Of a DNA stretch of 64,000 nt, positions 46,271-54,219 are shown in pieces (position 1 is the stretch's first letter; every line of letters starts with the position of its first letter). The notes under the pieces are model-generated. The model made no database searches and was not told the DNA's origin. It saw only the letters and a program-made list of their open reading frames with translations. Source of the DNA: JAXHLG01 sp034522495. Its GTDB lineage: Bacteria > Patescibacteriota > Minisyncoccia > Moranbacterales > DUUL01. The position numbers were made by a program, and so were the translations under genes. The stretch lies in contig JAXHLG010000002.1 in NCBI GenBank assembly GCA_034522495.1, positions 1,054,001 through 1,118,000 on the forward strand, read 5' to 3'.

Positions 46271-48526
46271 TCATTGCTTATTGTGTTTTGTGCTTTTACC
46301 TTCCTTGGCTTTCTTCTTCGTCTCTCCCTCCGAGGGCTTGAGGTCTTTGGGGATTTCCACGATGAACCGGCTGCCCTTGCCGGGGCCGTCGGATTCGGCC
46401 CAGATCTTGCCTTGGTGGGCGGTGACTATTTTTTGGCAGACGTAGAGGCCCAGGCCGGTGCCTTCGGTGTCCACGCTGGTGCTTTTGCTGCCTCGGCGGA
46501 ATTTTTCAAAGACGGCTTCCAATTCGTTCCCGGCCATGCCCCGGCCGGAGTCGGAGACGGTTATGCGGGCTTTTTCAGGGTTGTCTTTTACGGATACTTC
46601 CACTTTTCCTTCCTGGGTGTATTTAACGGCGTTGTCAATTAAGTTGGAGATGACTTCTTGGAGCTTTTCCTTGTCAAAGACAAAGTCTTCCATTTCTTTT
46701 TCGGGGGGATGGTAGGTTAGCCGGAGGTTTTTTTCTTTGGCTTCCAATTCGAAGGTGTCCATTATTTTGGAAACCATCTGGGGGAGGTTGTTCTTCCGGA
46801 AGTTGAAGGTGAATCGGCCGGCTTCGATGCGGGAGATGCTGAGGAGGTCGTTGACCAGCTTGATGAGGCGTTCGTTGGAGATGTAGATCTTACGCAAAGC
46901 ATTGCCGATTTTTTCCGAGTATTCTCCGTAGTCTCCCTCCATGATCATGGAAATAAAGCCCTTGATGGAAGTCAGAGGAGTTCTCAGTTGGTGGGAGGCG
47001 ATAGAGATGAATTCGTTCTTGGCTTCATCGAGCTGGCGGAGCTTTTTGTAGGCCTCTGAGAGTTTCACATTGGTATCTTTCAATTCATGATTGGTTTTCT
47101 CCAGATCGGCGGTTGCTTTTTTGATTTCTTTTTTCAGCTTTTTGTTGAATTTCTTAACCTGTTCGTAAAGCTGGGCGTTTTCGATGGAAATGGCCGCCTG
47201 CCCGCCGATAATCTCCAGCACTTGCAAATCCTCTTCATTATACATTTCCCTTGTCTCCTTGGGTCCCAGAGCAAGGATGCCCACAGTTCTTTTCTTTATA
47301 TTCAACGGCACCAGCAGCTCGATTCCCAGCTCATCCATCAAATCAACGGTTTCTTGCGCTTCCTTGCCGTAATAGTTCTCTTTTCCCTCCTCAAGCATCA
47401 CCGCCTTATTTTCTTTGAAGTACTTATTCTGCAAAACTTGGCAACAAGGAAAATATTTTCTATTCCCCAAGTCAAAGCCCTGGTTGTATCTGATCACGTA
47501 CCCGCCTTTTTTTTCATTATAATCAAAAACGCCGAACTTCTTGACATGAAAAGTCTCTTCAAAAATCTCGGCCAGGAAGTTGTAAACCGTGTCGGAGTCC
47601 AGAAGCGTCTTCATCTTGTTGGTAGCCTTCAAGATCACTTTCCGGCTGTCATAGAGGGAAGAAAAGAAATATTTATTGGATATTTGAAAAAAATAGTCCC
47701 GCAGATAAGGATAAGCAAAAATAGCTCCCGAAATCGCCACCAGATCCAGCCAAAACTCAAAAGCGGAAAAAAACATGATGGAAACAAGCTTAACCAGTCC
47801 GGCTCCTCCGAAAACCACGATCAAAGAAGCCGCCGTCACCGAAGATTTCCTCAGCACCAGCTTCACATCCATCAGCCGATGCCTGACAATGGCGTAAGCG
47901 ATAATAACCACGAAAACCAGCCCGGAAAGATAAGAAAACGGATAAATCCCCACCCCGTAAGCCGGCAAAAAGCCCAGGGAGCCAGGCAATAAAGCCAACA
48001 GCCCCAAAAACATATATTTAGCCTGCTCTTTTTTTAATCCGCTGGTTTTTCTATAAAAAATAAATATATTTCTGAATAAAAGAAGTACATAAAAAACAAA
48101 AAAAAGTAAGAAAAAATGATGAAGCGTGTGAGCTTTTGAATGCCAGCCCCAGCTAAACTCATAGAGTCCGCTTACGAAAAAATCAGTAAGAAGAATAGAA
48201 TAACTAAAAACTATAGATACTAAATAACCAAGATAAACCAACGGATCTTTTTTGTCCTTCTTGTTAGTAAAAATAATAATAAAGTGATAAGCCAAAGTCG
48301 GAATAAATACCACTCCTAAATAAACAATCCTGTCCCAGAATAAAGCTTTTTCGCTATTGCCGCTGATAAACATCATGAAAGTGCTGAAAAACCAAATAAA
48401 ACTCATCAAGGAGAATAGAAAAAAAACAATATTAAGTTTCGATTTGGAATTTTGTTTTAACACCACTAGACCCAAAACAATAACAAAAATGAAACTTAAG
48501 AGCGGTACCAGCAATGTAAAAATCAT
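46271..48526 (-). CDS. Seven-transmembrane/GAF sensor histidine kinase
   Basis: N-terminal half: about eight hydrophobic helices (for example LVPLLSFIFVIVLGLVVL and FFLLFFVFYVLLLFRNIFIF) resembling the 7TM histidine-kinase input region. Then a GAF domain (about 300-445, FGVFDYNEKKGGYVIRYNQG ... LGPKETREMYNEEDLQVLEI), a coiled coil (about 450-500), and H-box SIASHQLRTPLTSIKGF (near 510). The ATPase domain carries ISNLIDNAVKYTQ, VSDSGRGMAG and GTGLGLYVCQK. 751 residues. The ligand is unknown. The C-terminal kinase part (about 46300-46900) is clearly more G+C-rich and uses other codons than the membrane part. Confidence 0.92.
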   Translation of the reverse strand: MIFTLLVPLLSFIFVIVLGLVVLKQNSKSKLNIVFFLFSLMSFIWFFSTFMMFISGNSEKALFWDRIVYLGVVFIPTLAYHFIIIFTNKKDKKDPLVYLGYLVSIVFSYSILLTDFFVSGLYEFSWGWHSKAHTLHHFFLLFFVFYVLLLFRNIFIFYRKTSGLKKEQAKYMFLGLLALLPGSLGFLPAYGVGIYPFSYLSGLVFVVIIAYAIVRHRLMDVKLVLRKSSVTAASLIVVFGGAGLVKLVSIMFFSAFEFWLDLVAISGAIFAYPYLRDYFFQISNKYFFSSLYDSRKVILKATNKMKTLLDSDTVYNFLAEIFEETFHVKKFGVFDYNEKKGGYVIRYNQGFDLGNRKYFPCCQVLQNKYFKENKAVMLEEGKENYYGKEAQETVDLMDELGIELLVPLNIKKRTVGILALGPKETREMYNEEDLQVLEIIGGQAAISIENAQLYEQVKKFNKKLKKEIKKATADLEKTNHELKDTNVKLSEAYKKLRQLDEAKNEFISIASHQLRTPLTSIKGFISMIMEGDYGEYSEKIGNALRKIYISNERLIKLVNDLLSISRIEAGRFTFNFRKNNLPQMVSKIMDTFELEAKEKNLRLTYHPPEKEMEDFVFDKEKLQEVISNLIDNAVKYTQEGKVEVSVKDNPEKARITVSDSGRGMAGNELEAVFEKFRRGSKSTSVDTEGTGLGLYVCQKIVTAHQGKIWAESDGPGKGSRFIVEIPKDLKPSEGETKKKAKEGKSTKHNKQ

Positions 48527-48585
48527 GTTTATGATTTATTTCTAAAAGTTTTTTAAATATTAACATTTTTTTGAGAAAATAAAAA

Positions 48586-48615
48586 GCGGGAAATGCACAA
48601 TGTGTATTTCCCGCT
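48586..48615 (-). terminator. Intrinsic terminator of the acyl-ACP-reductase-like gene
   Basis: GCGGGAAAT-ACACA...TGTGC-ATTTCCCGC stem of about 14 bp followed on the minus strand by TTTTTATTTTC; 15 bp after the stop codon. Confidence 0.85.
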
Positions 48616-48629
48616 TGTTTTATCTTGGA

Positions 48630-49784
48630 TTATAGGAAGGAGGCAAACCTCTCAGCAAGCCTTCCTTTGCCTTCAAAAATGGCCCCGCTTCCTTTGATTT
48701 CTCTTTCCGCCTCTAGTAAAGGCTTGGAGAAGTTGGTCAGAGGAGCAAGAACAACGCCCATTTTTTTCGCTTCGGTGGCTATGAAACGAGCGTACTCCAA
48801 ATCAACCTTTCCCACGCGATGCTCAGTGTCTCCTACAATGGTAGACACTATTGTTTCGGCCATACAAGCAAATGTAGTGCCAGGCGGCGTGCCCATGTTG
48901 AACTTCATGTCAACATCAGGTATTTTCATATAACCGCCGTCAACCCTCAAGACCCGTGGTCGCGCCTTGCATACCTCTGGACCCATGTTTACTGGCTGAG
49001 CCATGTCAACGACGATGGCTTCTTCTTTTAGAATTTCTGGCGAAATAATTGCTCCTGGATCGGTCGTGCAAGTCACAATTATATCCGCCATACCAATAAG
49101 GTTGTTATCCGTGGAAGCAATCACCTCAACGCCTTGAGAATGATTTTCAGCTTCTTTGGAAACTTTGCTTAGTTTATTTTTACTTGGACCAGTTAAAATT
49201 AGCTTTCGAGGATTTAGCTCGGAAGCAAATAATGCTGCCGGCCTACCAACAACCCCATAAGCCCCCACTACTGCTATGTTAAGTTCCTCAACCTTGAGGT
49301 TTCTTAACTTGATGGTCTCCTCAATTGCTGGAATAGGAGAATAACCGCTAAAACTATCGCCGTGAGTAATGGATGTTTCAATGCCCTCCTTTTTAAATTC
49401 CCGGACAGCATTAACGCCATTTCCAGTAAAAGGAGCCGTATAAGCCCCCAAGCCGATCCGATCTACCCCTAATTCATTGGAAGCAAATTTCATAGCTTCT
49501 AATATCCGATGATAAGCTAATTTGGGATAGTCTTTCATCTGCTGGCTCGTCAGTAAAACGCCAATGAGATATCCCTTCGCTTGACCCCAAATATTAATAT
49601 CAGAGGCAGCTACAGTAAATCCGGCTCTACCACTAAGTTTTTTAAGAATTGTTTTTTCAACAAGAGAATTCGGGGTAATTTTTATTCCCAAATTTTCGCC
49701 AATTCCAATCATATTTCCAATTCTGCGACCAATATCCTTGGCATTCCTCGGATGAATCATAAACGCAAATCTCGGTATAGACAT
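48630..49784 (-). CDS. Acyl-ACP reductase-like NAD(P)-dependent oxidoreductase
   Basis: Resembles long-chain acyl-[ACP] reductase of cyanobacteria, which turns acyl-ACP into fatty aldehyde, and related short quinate/shikimate dehydrogenase-like proteins. An N-terminal thioester-binding part (FAFMIHPRNAKDIGRRI) is followed by a Rossmann motif VVGAYGVVGRPAALFASEL (near 158) and VDGGYMKIPDVD. TTFACMAETIV then places a Cys where the catalytic Cys lies in the cyanobacterial enzyme. The start at 49784 is fixed by a strong Shine-Dalgarno GGAGG at the right spacing, rare in this window; an upstream in-frame codon at 49844 is rejected. The substrate is unproven, and it has its own leader and terminator. 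Confidence 0.75.
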   Translation of the reverse strand: MSIPRFAFMIHPRNAKDIGRRIGNMIGIGENLGIKITPNSLVEKTILKKLSGRAGFTVAASDINIWGQAKGYLIGVLLTSQQMKDYPKLAYHRILEAMKFASNELGVDRIGLGAYTAPFTGNGVNAVREFKKEGIETSITHGDSFSGYSPIPAIEETIKLRNLKVEELNIAVVGAYGVVGRPAALFASELNPRKLILTGPSKNKLSKVSKEAENHSQGVEVIASTDNNLIGMADIIVTCTTDPGAIISPEILKEEAIVVDMAQPVNMGPEVCKARPRVLRVDGGYMKIPDVDMKFNMGTPPGTTFACMAETIVSTIVGDTEHRVGKVDLEYARFIATEAKKMGVVLAPLTNFSKPLLEAEREIKGSGAIFEGKGRLAERFASFL

Positions 49785-49905
49785 AACAACCTCCATATAT
49801 TTCAATATGATATCTTTTTCAAAGAAACTCTTTCTCGGGAACAACCCCGAAAAGAGTCTGCGAGCCGATTTCCGCTTTCGTGAAATCGATTCGCAAACTC
49901 CTTTT
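49785..49905 (-). promoter_or_regulatory. Structured leader before the acyl-ACP-reductase-like gene
   Basis: On the minus strand two hairpins precede the GGAGG site: GCGAATCGATTTC/GAAATCGGCTCGC (about 49852-49895) and TCTTTTCGGG/CCCGAGAAAGA (about 49825-49855). No known riboswitch motif was recognised. Confidence 0.5.
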
Positions 49906-49952
49906 CAACTAACGACAAATGTCAAACCAACCAAAATTATCCAAAAACCAAA

Positions 49953-50171
49953 CTAATAGCCCCGGTATTTATAAAACGCCCAGGAAAGAAGCCAGATAAC
50001 CGCAAAAGAAATCAAAAGAATCCAGTATTGCCTCAAAAGTTCTTCTTTTTGGCTGACTTTGTCCAAATAGCACATTTTAAGGCAGCTGGCGGTCAAAAAT
50101 ACCAAAAACACTCCGATAATCCAGCTTTCCAATTTTAGCCATGGGGGAAACTCTTTTTTGCTTTTTTTCAT
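49953..50171 (-). CDS. Small two-helix membrane protein
   Basis: 72 residues, not recognised. A basic start (MKKSKKEF) is followed by helix 1 (WIIGVFLVFLTASCLKMCYL) and helix 2 (YWILLISFAVIWLLSWAFYK) with a short charged loop between. Both termini are probably cytoplasmic. It stands between the reductase gene and the start of the island. The composition is protein-like, but a real gene is only moderately certain. Confidence 0.55.
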   Translation of the reverse strand: MKKSKKEFPPWLKLESWIIGVFLVFLTASCLKMCYLDKVSQKEELLRQYWILLISFAVIWLLSWAFYKYRGY

Positions 50172-50499
50172 TTTTTGTTTTTTAAAAATTATTCTATTTT
50201 TAATATGATTTGATAATATTTTTGGCTTAGATACAAAAAAACCAACTTTAAATCAGTCGGCTTTTGTTTTGAAATATTCAATTTTGGAATTCCTGGCGAA
50301 CACTAACGCCTCCCTGCGCCTTAGCAGGCGCATTAATAAGCCCATCCTTCTTCTTATTTCATCTTTTAATAAATTCAACATATGATCCGGTTAGTGCTAT
50401 TTTCCTTATAACATAATTTTTCAAAACTGTAAAGAGAACGTGAAACACCCGAGGCCCCGGCTTAAAAAAATTTCCTTATTTAAGCCTCAAATCAAAGAC
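50172..50499. other. Left approach to the island, no gene seen
   Basis: Holds a GC hairpin TGCGCCT-TAGC-AGGCGCA (50315-50332), a weak bidirectional hairpin CCAACT/AGTCGG near 50237, and a diverged partial copy of the island-flanking repeat (CAAAACTGTAAAGAGAACG, about 50422-50455). Confidence 0.5.
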
Positions 50500-50583
50500 A
50501 AAAACTGTAAAACAAAAGTGAAACACCTCACCGCTTCCACTCATTATTACAACCCCTCCCCATATTTTTTTCAAAATGAAAAA
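50500..50583. repeat. Island-flanking direct repeat, left copy
   Basis: About 84 bp: AAAAACTGTAAAACAAAAGT, GAAACACCTCACCGCTTCCA, TTATTACAACCCCTCCCC and a T-rich end. It is identical to 59554-59637 apart from two substitutions and in the same orientation. The two copies bracket the AT-rich island. Confidence 0.85.
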
Positions 50584-50673
50584 TTATTCAAAATCAAATC
50601 TGAAAAGTTTAGGAAGAGTAAAAATTATGATTGGCAAAAAAGGTTCGTGATAAAAACTTGACCCAGGCTTTTC

Positions 50674-50702
50674 TTGACAATAAAAAAGATTGCGTGTATT
50701 TT
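50674..50702 (+). promoter_or_regulatory. Sigma70-type promoter of the LMW phosphatase gene
   Basis: TTGACA (50674-50679), 17-nt spacer, TATTTT (50697-50702). Expected start of transcription near 50709, giving a leader of about 50 nt with a Shine-Dalgarno sequence AAGGAGG at about 50750-50756. Confidence 0.75.
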
Positions 50703-50761
50703 TTAAAGAACCTTGAAGCAGCTAAACATATTTGTGACAGGGGAAAAACAAGGAGGGAAAA

Positions 50762-51154
50762 ATGTACCTTAAAATTTTATTCTTATGCTTGGGAAACACA
50801 GAGAGAAGTCAAATGGCGGAAGGCTACTATAATTATTTTGCAACCAATGGAATTTCTTTTAGCGCTGGACTAATAAAGAAACCGGATCACAAAAGAATTC
50901 CGCAGAGAATAATTAATCTGATGCAAGAAGATGAAATTGATATTTCATTGCAAAAGCCTAAACCAATTAGTAAAAAATTGATTTCAAATTGTGATCAAAT
51001 TTATGTCCTGTGCGATTGGCATCAGTTGCCGAATTTCATATCATCACTTAACAAAGTAATTTATGAGCCTGTTGAAGACCCTTATAAAATGAATTTGATA
51101 AAAACAAGAGAGATTAGAAATGAAATTAAAAAAATAGTTAAGTCAATAATATAG
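50762..51154 (+). CDS. Low-molecular-weight protein tyrosine phosphatase-like protein
   Basis: Cysteine-phosphatase fold of 130 residues. The P-loop Cys-x5-Arg is intact in LCLGNTERSQMAEG (C9, R15), and the distal Asp-Pro general-acid loop is present in EPVEDPYKMN. The family includes tyrosine phosphatases, arsenate reductases and regulators of exopolysaccharide export. The Cys pair needed for thioredoxin-linked arsenate reductase is not evident, so phosphatase is more likely. The ATG is set by a strong Shine-Dalgarno AAGGAGG. It has its own promoter and terminator and is convergent with the spermidine synthase operon. No partner kinase is seen. Confidence 0.8.
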   Translation: MYLKILFLCLGNTERSQMAEGYYNYFATNGISFSAGLIKKPDHKRIPQRIINLMQEDEIDISLQKPKPISKKLISNCDQIYVLCDWHQLPNFISSLNKVIYEPVEDPYKMNLIKTREIRNEIKKIVKSII

Positions 51155-51188
51155 TCCCTACTTAAAACAGTAGGGATTTAATATTTTT
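51155..51188 (+). terminator. Intrinsic terminator of the LMW phosphatase gene
   Basis: TCCCTACT, loop TAAAAC, AGTAGGGA, then TTTAATATTTTTG; begins directly after the stop codon. Confidence 0.7.
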
Positions 51189-51189
51189 G

Positions 51190-52050
51190 TTACCCTAAAA
51201 ATTTTTTAGTTAATACATTTTCCAATTTTACCGAAAAGTGAAATTGTTCGTCATAGCAATTAGTTTTAAAATTACTTCTCTTAATTTTCTTTTTTATATC
51301 ATTAGGTTTTTCTTGATTTAAACCCTTTTTTGCCATAAGTAATAGAAAATAACCCCCATAATAAGTAGGAAGAGAAATCATAATATTTTCAACCATGTTG
51401 AAGTGATTGAGAAGATTGCTCCTAGTTTTTTTAGATTCGCTATTTTGAAGGAAAAAAGAACCTGATTGAAAAATGGCAATCCCACCATTTTTAAGAGCTT
51501 CATATGCTTTTTTGTAAAAAGAATCCAGGAAAAGTCTTTTTGCAACACCAATTGGATCAGGAGCGTCAACAATAATTATATCATAAAAATTTTCCTTCTT
51601 GCCGATAAACTCAAAAGCATCCTTATTAAATATACTGACTCTCTTATCCTTTAGGGAATTTTCACTTAAAAAAGGAAGATGTTTAGAAGCACAATCAATA
51701 ACTGCCTGATCTATTTCTACCAAATGAATTAATTTTACTGAAGCATGCTTTGTAACTTCCCTAACTGCTCCGCCATCCCCTCCTCCGACAATTAAAACAT
51801 TTTGAGGATTATGATGTTCAAACAGGGGGATATGAGTAATTGATTCATGATAGATAAACTCATCCTTCTCAGAAGCTTGAACAATTCCATCAAGGGCTAG
51901 CACTTTTCCAAATTCTTTAGTTTCAAAAATTTTAATGTCTTGAAAATTACTTTTGGTATCACAAATAACTTCACTGACTGAAAAACACTGCTTTACATTA
52001 CTAAAAAGCTCCTCTTGAAACCAAATTTGATTTTTATTTTTATAAAACAT
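51190..52050 (-). CDS. speE: Spermidine synthase (aminopropyltransferase), copy 1
   Basis: Transfers an aminopropyl group from decarboxylated S-adenosylmethionine to a diamine such as putrescine. The N-terminal beta domain (WFQEELFSNVKQCFSVSEV...FGKVLALDGIVQASEKDEF) is followed by the Rossmann motif VLIVGGGDGGAVREV (near 86), LVEIDQAVID, and the acceptor region IIIVDAPDPIGVAKRLF. 286 residues is full length. Last gene of the five-gene minus-strand operon, 9 bp after the ATP-grasp gene. The acceptor amine cannot be told from sequence alone. A second paralogue lies at 57804. Confidence 0.92.
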   Translation of the reverse strand: MFYKNKNQIWFQEELFSNVKQCFSVSEVICDTKSNFQDIKIFETKEFGKVLALDGIVQASEKDEFIYHESITHIPLFEHHNPQNVLIVGGGDGGAVREVTKHASVKLIHLVEIDQAVIDCASKHLPFLSENSLKDKRVSIFNKDAFEFIGKKENFYDIIIVDAPDPIGVAKRLFLDSFYKKAYEALKNGGIAIFQSGSFFLQNSESKKTRSNLLNHFNMVENIMISLPTYYGGYFLLLMAKKGLNQEKPNDIKKKIKRSNFKTNCYDEQFHFSVKLENVLTKKFLG

Positions 52051-52059
52051 GATGGTGTT

Positions 52060-52998
52060 TTATTTATTGAAAACAATCGGCCGTGATTGAAGAATAAAGA
52101 ATTTATCATCACTGAACGCCCACTCTATGTCCCTGTTTTTGCCTTGGATTTTCTCGATCTTTTTTGCTATTTTGCTGAGTTCTGCCATTTTTTCTCCGCT
52201 AAGCTTTTGTTCATTTTCGCAAGGATTATTTTTAAGGCACAGCCCGCCATTTTTCTCGCTTAAAACCATCTTCCGAGGCTGAGCATTGAATTCTACTTCC
52301 AAGGGAATGACGGTTTCTTTTTCAATGATATAATTATCCGGCTTAACAGACCCCTGAACCAGATATTCTCCAATTCCATAAATCGCTTCGATTATTATTG
52401 CATCGCTATCGGCATCTAAGGGATTTGCCGTAAAACATACGCCGGAAACCTCGCTATCCAGTAGCTCCTGAATTATTACTGCCATATTGATATCTTTTAA
52501 TTTTTCGGGATCTGCATAGCTTGCCACCCTATCAGTAAAAACAGACGCATAGCATTTTTTCGCATAATCAAGAACTGCATCTTTTTCTACTCCTAAATAG
52601 CTCTCGAATTTACCCGCAAAAGAACTTTTTTGGGCGTCTTCCACATCGGCAGATGACCTAATTGAAAAGTATTTGCTCTCGTGTCCGCTTAAAAAATCTT
52701 CAACCCCTTTAATAATCCTCTTATCAAAGGTTCCTTTTTCAATCAAATCCCTGATTTCTCTGAGATTATTTGGATCAATGCCATGTTTACCGCTAAAATT
52801 ATTGATTTTTTCAATAAGGTTATTTCTCTCGAGGAATTTTCTATATTCCTGTGAAGAAATTACAAAACCCTCAGGCACAGGAATGCCGCTAGAGACTAGC
52901 TGCAGCAAAGGATAGGCTTTCCCTCCGACCTCTTCTGAGGTTGCATTTTTTTGATCTGTTGATAATTTATAAATCATTCCAATATTTTTTAACGTCAA
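52060..52998 (-). CDS. Stand-alone ATP-grasp subunit of PEP-synthase/dikinase type
   Basis: Matches only the N-terminal nucleotide-binding part of PEP synthase, pyruvate phosphate dikinase and rifampicin phosphotransferase. Key segments: EVGGKAYPLLQLVSSGIPVPEGF, SIRSSADVEDAQKSSFAGKFESYLGV, VIIQELLDSEVSGVCFTANP, and the end RDIEWAFSDDKFFILQSRPIV. In the full enzymes this domain cleaves ATP and pyrophosphorylates a swivelling histidine domain; here that domain is in the neighbouring gene. 312 residues, 42 bp from that gene on the same strand. The ATG at 52998 or 52977 could be the start. An acceptor-specific phosphotransfer role is inferred. Confidence 0.85.
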   Translation of the reverse strand: MTLKNIGMIYKLSTDQKNATSEEVGGKAYPLLQLVSSGIPVPEGFVISSQEYRKFLERNNLIEKINNFSGKHGIDPNNLREIRDLIEKGTFDKRIIKGVEDFLSGHESKYFSIRSSADVEDAQKSSFAGKFESYLGVEKDAVLDYAKKCYASVFTDRVASYADPEKLKDINMAVIIQELLDSEVSGVCFTANPLDADSDAIIIEAIYGIGEYLVQGSVKPDNYIIEKETVIPLEVEFNAQPRKMVLSEKNGGLCLKNNPCENEQKLSGEKMAELSKIAKKIEKIQGKNRDIEWAFSDDKFFILQSRPIVFNK

Positions 52999-53040
52999 TG
53001 GCGAAATTGCGGTATCATATCAATTTCGTTATTCACGTTT

Positions 53041-54219
53041 TTATTTTTTATAAGCAATTCCTTGTTTTGCATCTAATAAAATCCGATCTCCGTCCTTAAA
53101 AAACTTTGTCGCATAACCTGTTCCAATTAAGCAAGGCGTTTTTGTTTCCCTGCTAATCAAAGCCGCGTGAGACATAACGCCTCCCTCATCAGTTATAACG
53201 CCTCCTACTCGATCAAAAGCAACCGTCAAATCCGGAGATGTCATCGATGTGATAATGACATCTTCTTTACCTAGACTTTTCGAATATTCAAAATATTCCT
53301 CGGATTCATTCATGATTGGCACCAATCTAGCAACGCCCTTTACTGAGCCGGGATAGGCAATAGTCCCTTTGATACAATTGTTTTCACCGCTCTTCTCTTT
53401 CTCTTTTATTATGATCTCCGCCAGCCGCTCATCCTCGATGTCTTTAATGGCTCCCTTGTTTATAATCAATCCGAATCTTTTATTTCTTTTGTTGACTGTT
53501 TTCAAGTCAGGATTTTTATCGAATAAAAGAAGCTCCTTTAGTTCTTTATATTCCAAATGCGAAATCTGATTTACAGCGATCAATGTTCTTCTTGCCGTCT
53601 CTTTGAGAAGATTCTCCGAATAACCTATCATTTCTCTCTCTATTTTCTTAGCTTCGAATCTCACCTCGGCGATTTTTTCAAGTATCCCGAAAAGGTTTTC
53701 TTCATTAACCAGTCCGTACTTTTTGAACAAACGTCTTCTTAACGCGCCATCTTTCTCAGCCATGATCTCTGCCAAAACCAATTCCGGGTTTTCTCTTTTT
53801 GTTTTCTCAGAAATCTTTTTCAAGGCTTCGCCCTCGAAATGCTTTAATACATGCGGCTCGAGATATTTATATTTTGACACAAATTTACTGAAAAAATCCA
53901 ACACCTTATCAAATTCTGAAAGCAACTCTTTCCGGGTTTTATTATGCAGCCCGGCTTTTAAATTAGACAATATCTGGCGCTTAATTTCTTTCTTCATTTC
54001 ATCAAATTCGCTCTCAAGTTTCAGTATTTTATCAATATCGCCAATTTTCTTATAGGCTGTCTCTTTGGCATACCTTATTTCCTCCGGAAAAGCAAAACCG
54101 GAGAGGACATTGTCTTCATAAATTAGCATTCCGGATTTAAAAAAATAACTTTTTGCCGTAACATGCTTTGCCCATAAATAGTCAACAAAATTTTCCCTCC
54201 AGAGAAGCTTTGATTTCAT
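53041..54219 (-). CDS. PEP-utilising swivelling phosphohistidine protein with novel N-terminal domain
   Basis: The C-terminal 110 residues are the mobile histidine domain of dikinases: GTIAYPGSVKGVARLVPIM, MTSPDLTVAFDRVGGVITDEG and the phosphoacceptor loop GGVMSHAALISRE. Residues 1-270 are helical, charged and not recognised (LWRENFVDYLWAKHVTAKSY at the start). There is no TIM-barrel PEP/pyruvate-binding domain, so this is not PEP synthase. The order ATP-grasp / middle domain / His domain recalls rifampicin phosphotransferase, but split in two genes and with a different middle region, which presumably binds the unknown acceptor. Overlaps the following ligase gene start by 4 nt. Confidence 0.8.
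   Translation of the reverse strand: MKSKLLWRENFVDYLWAKHVTAKSYFFKSGMLIYEDNVLSGFAFPEEIRYAKETAYKKIGDIDKILKLESEFDEMKKEIKRQILSNLKAGLHNKTRKELLSEFDKVLDFFSKFVSKYKYLEPHVLKHFEGEALKKISEKTKRENPELVLAEIMAEKDGALRRRLFKKYGLVNEENLFGILEKIAEVRFEAKKIEREMIGYSENLLKETARRTLIAVNQISHLEYKELKELLLFDKNPDLKTVNKRNKRFGLIINKGAIKDIEDERLAEIIIKEKEKSGENNCIKGTIAYPGSVKGVARLVPIMNESEEYFEYSKSLGKEDVIITSMTSPDLTVAFDRVGGVITDEGGVMSHAALISRETKTPCLIGTGYATKFFKDGDRILLDAKQGIAYKK

Noticed and set aside
47087..47992. Long plus-strand open frame (301 codons) antisense to the sensor kinase
   Set aside because: The kinase on the other strand has all its domains; the antisense frame follows from codon bias and matches no family.
50440..50661. Small plus-strand frame across the island-flanking repeat
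   Set aside because: Its sequence is mostly the direct repeat itself, which recurs without an open frame context at 59554.
50818..50832. 15-nt identity between the LMW phosphatase gene and the fragment at 59020-59034
   Set aside because: Too short, with no similarity on either side; likely chance in AT-rich coding DNA, though it encodes EGYY in both.
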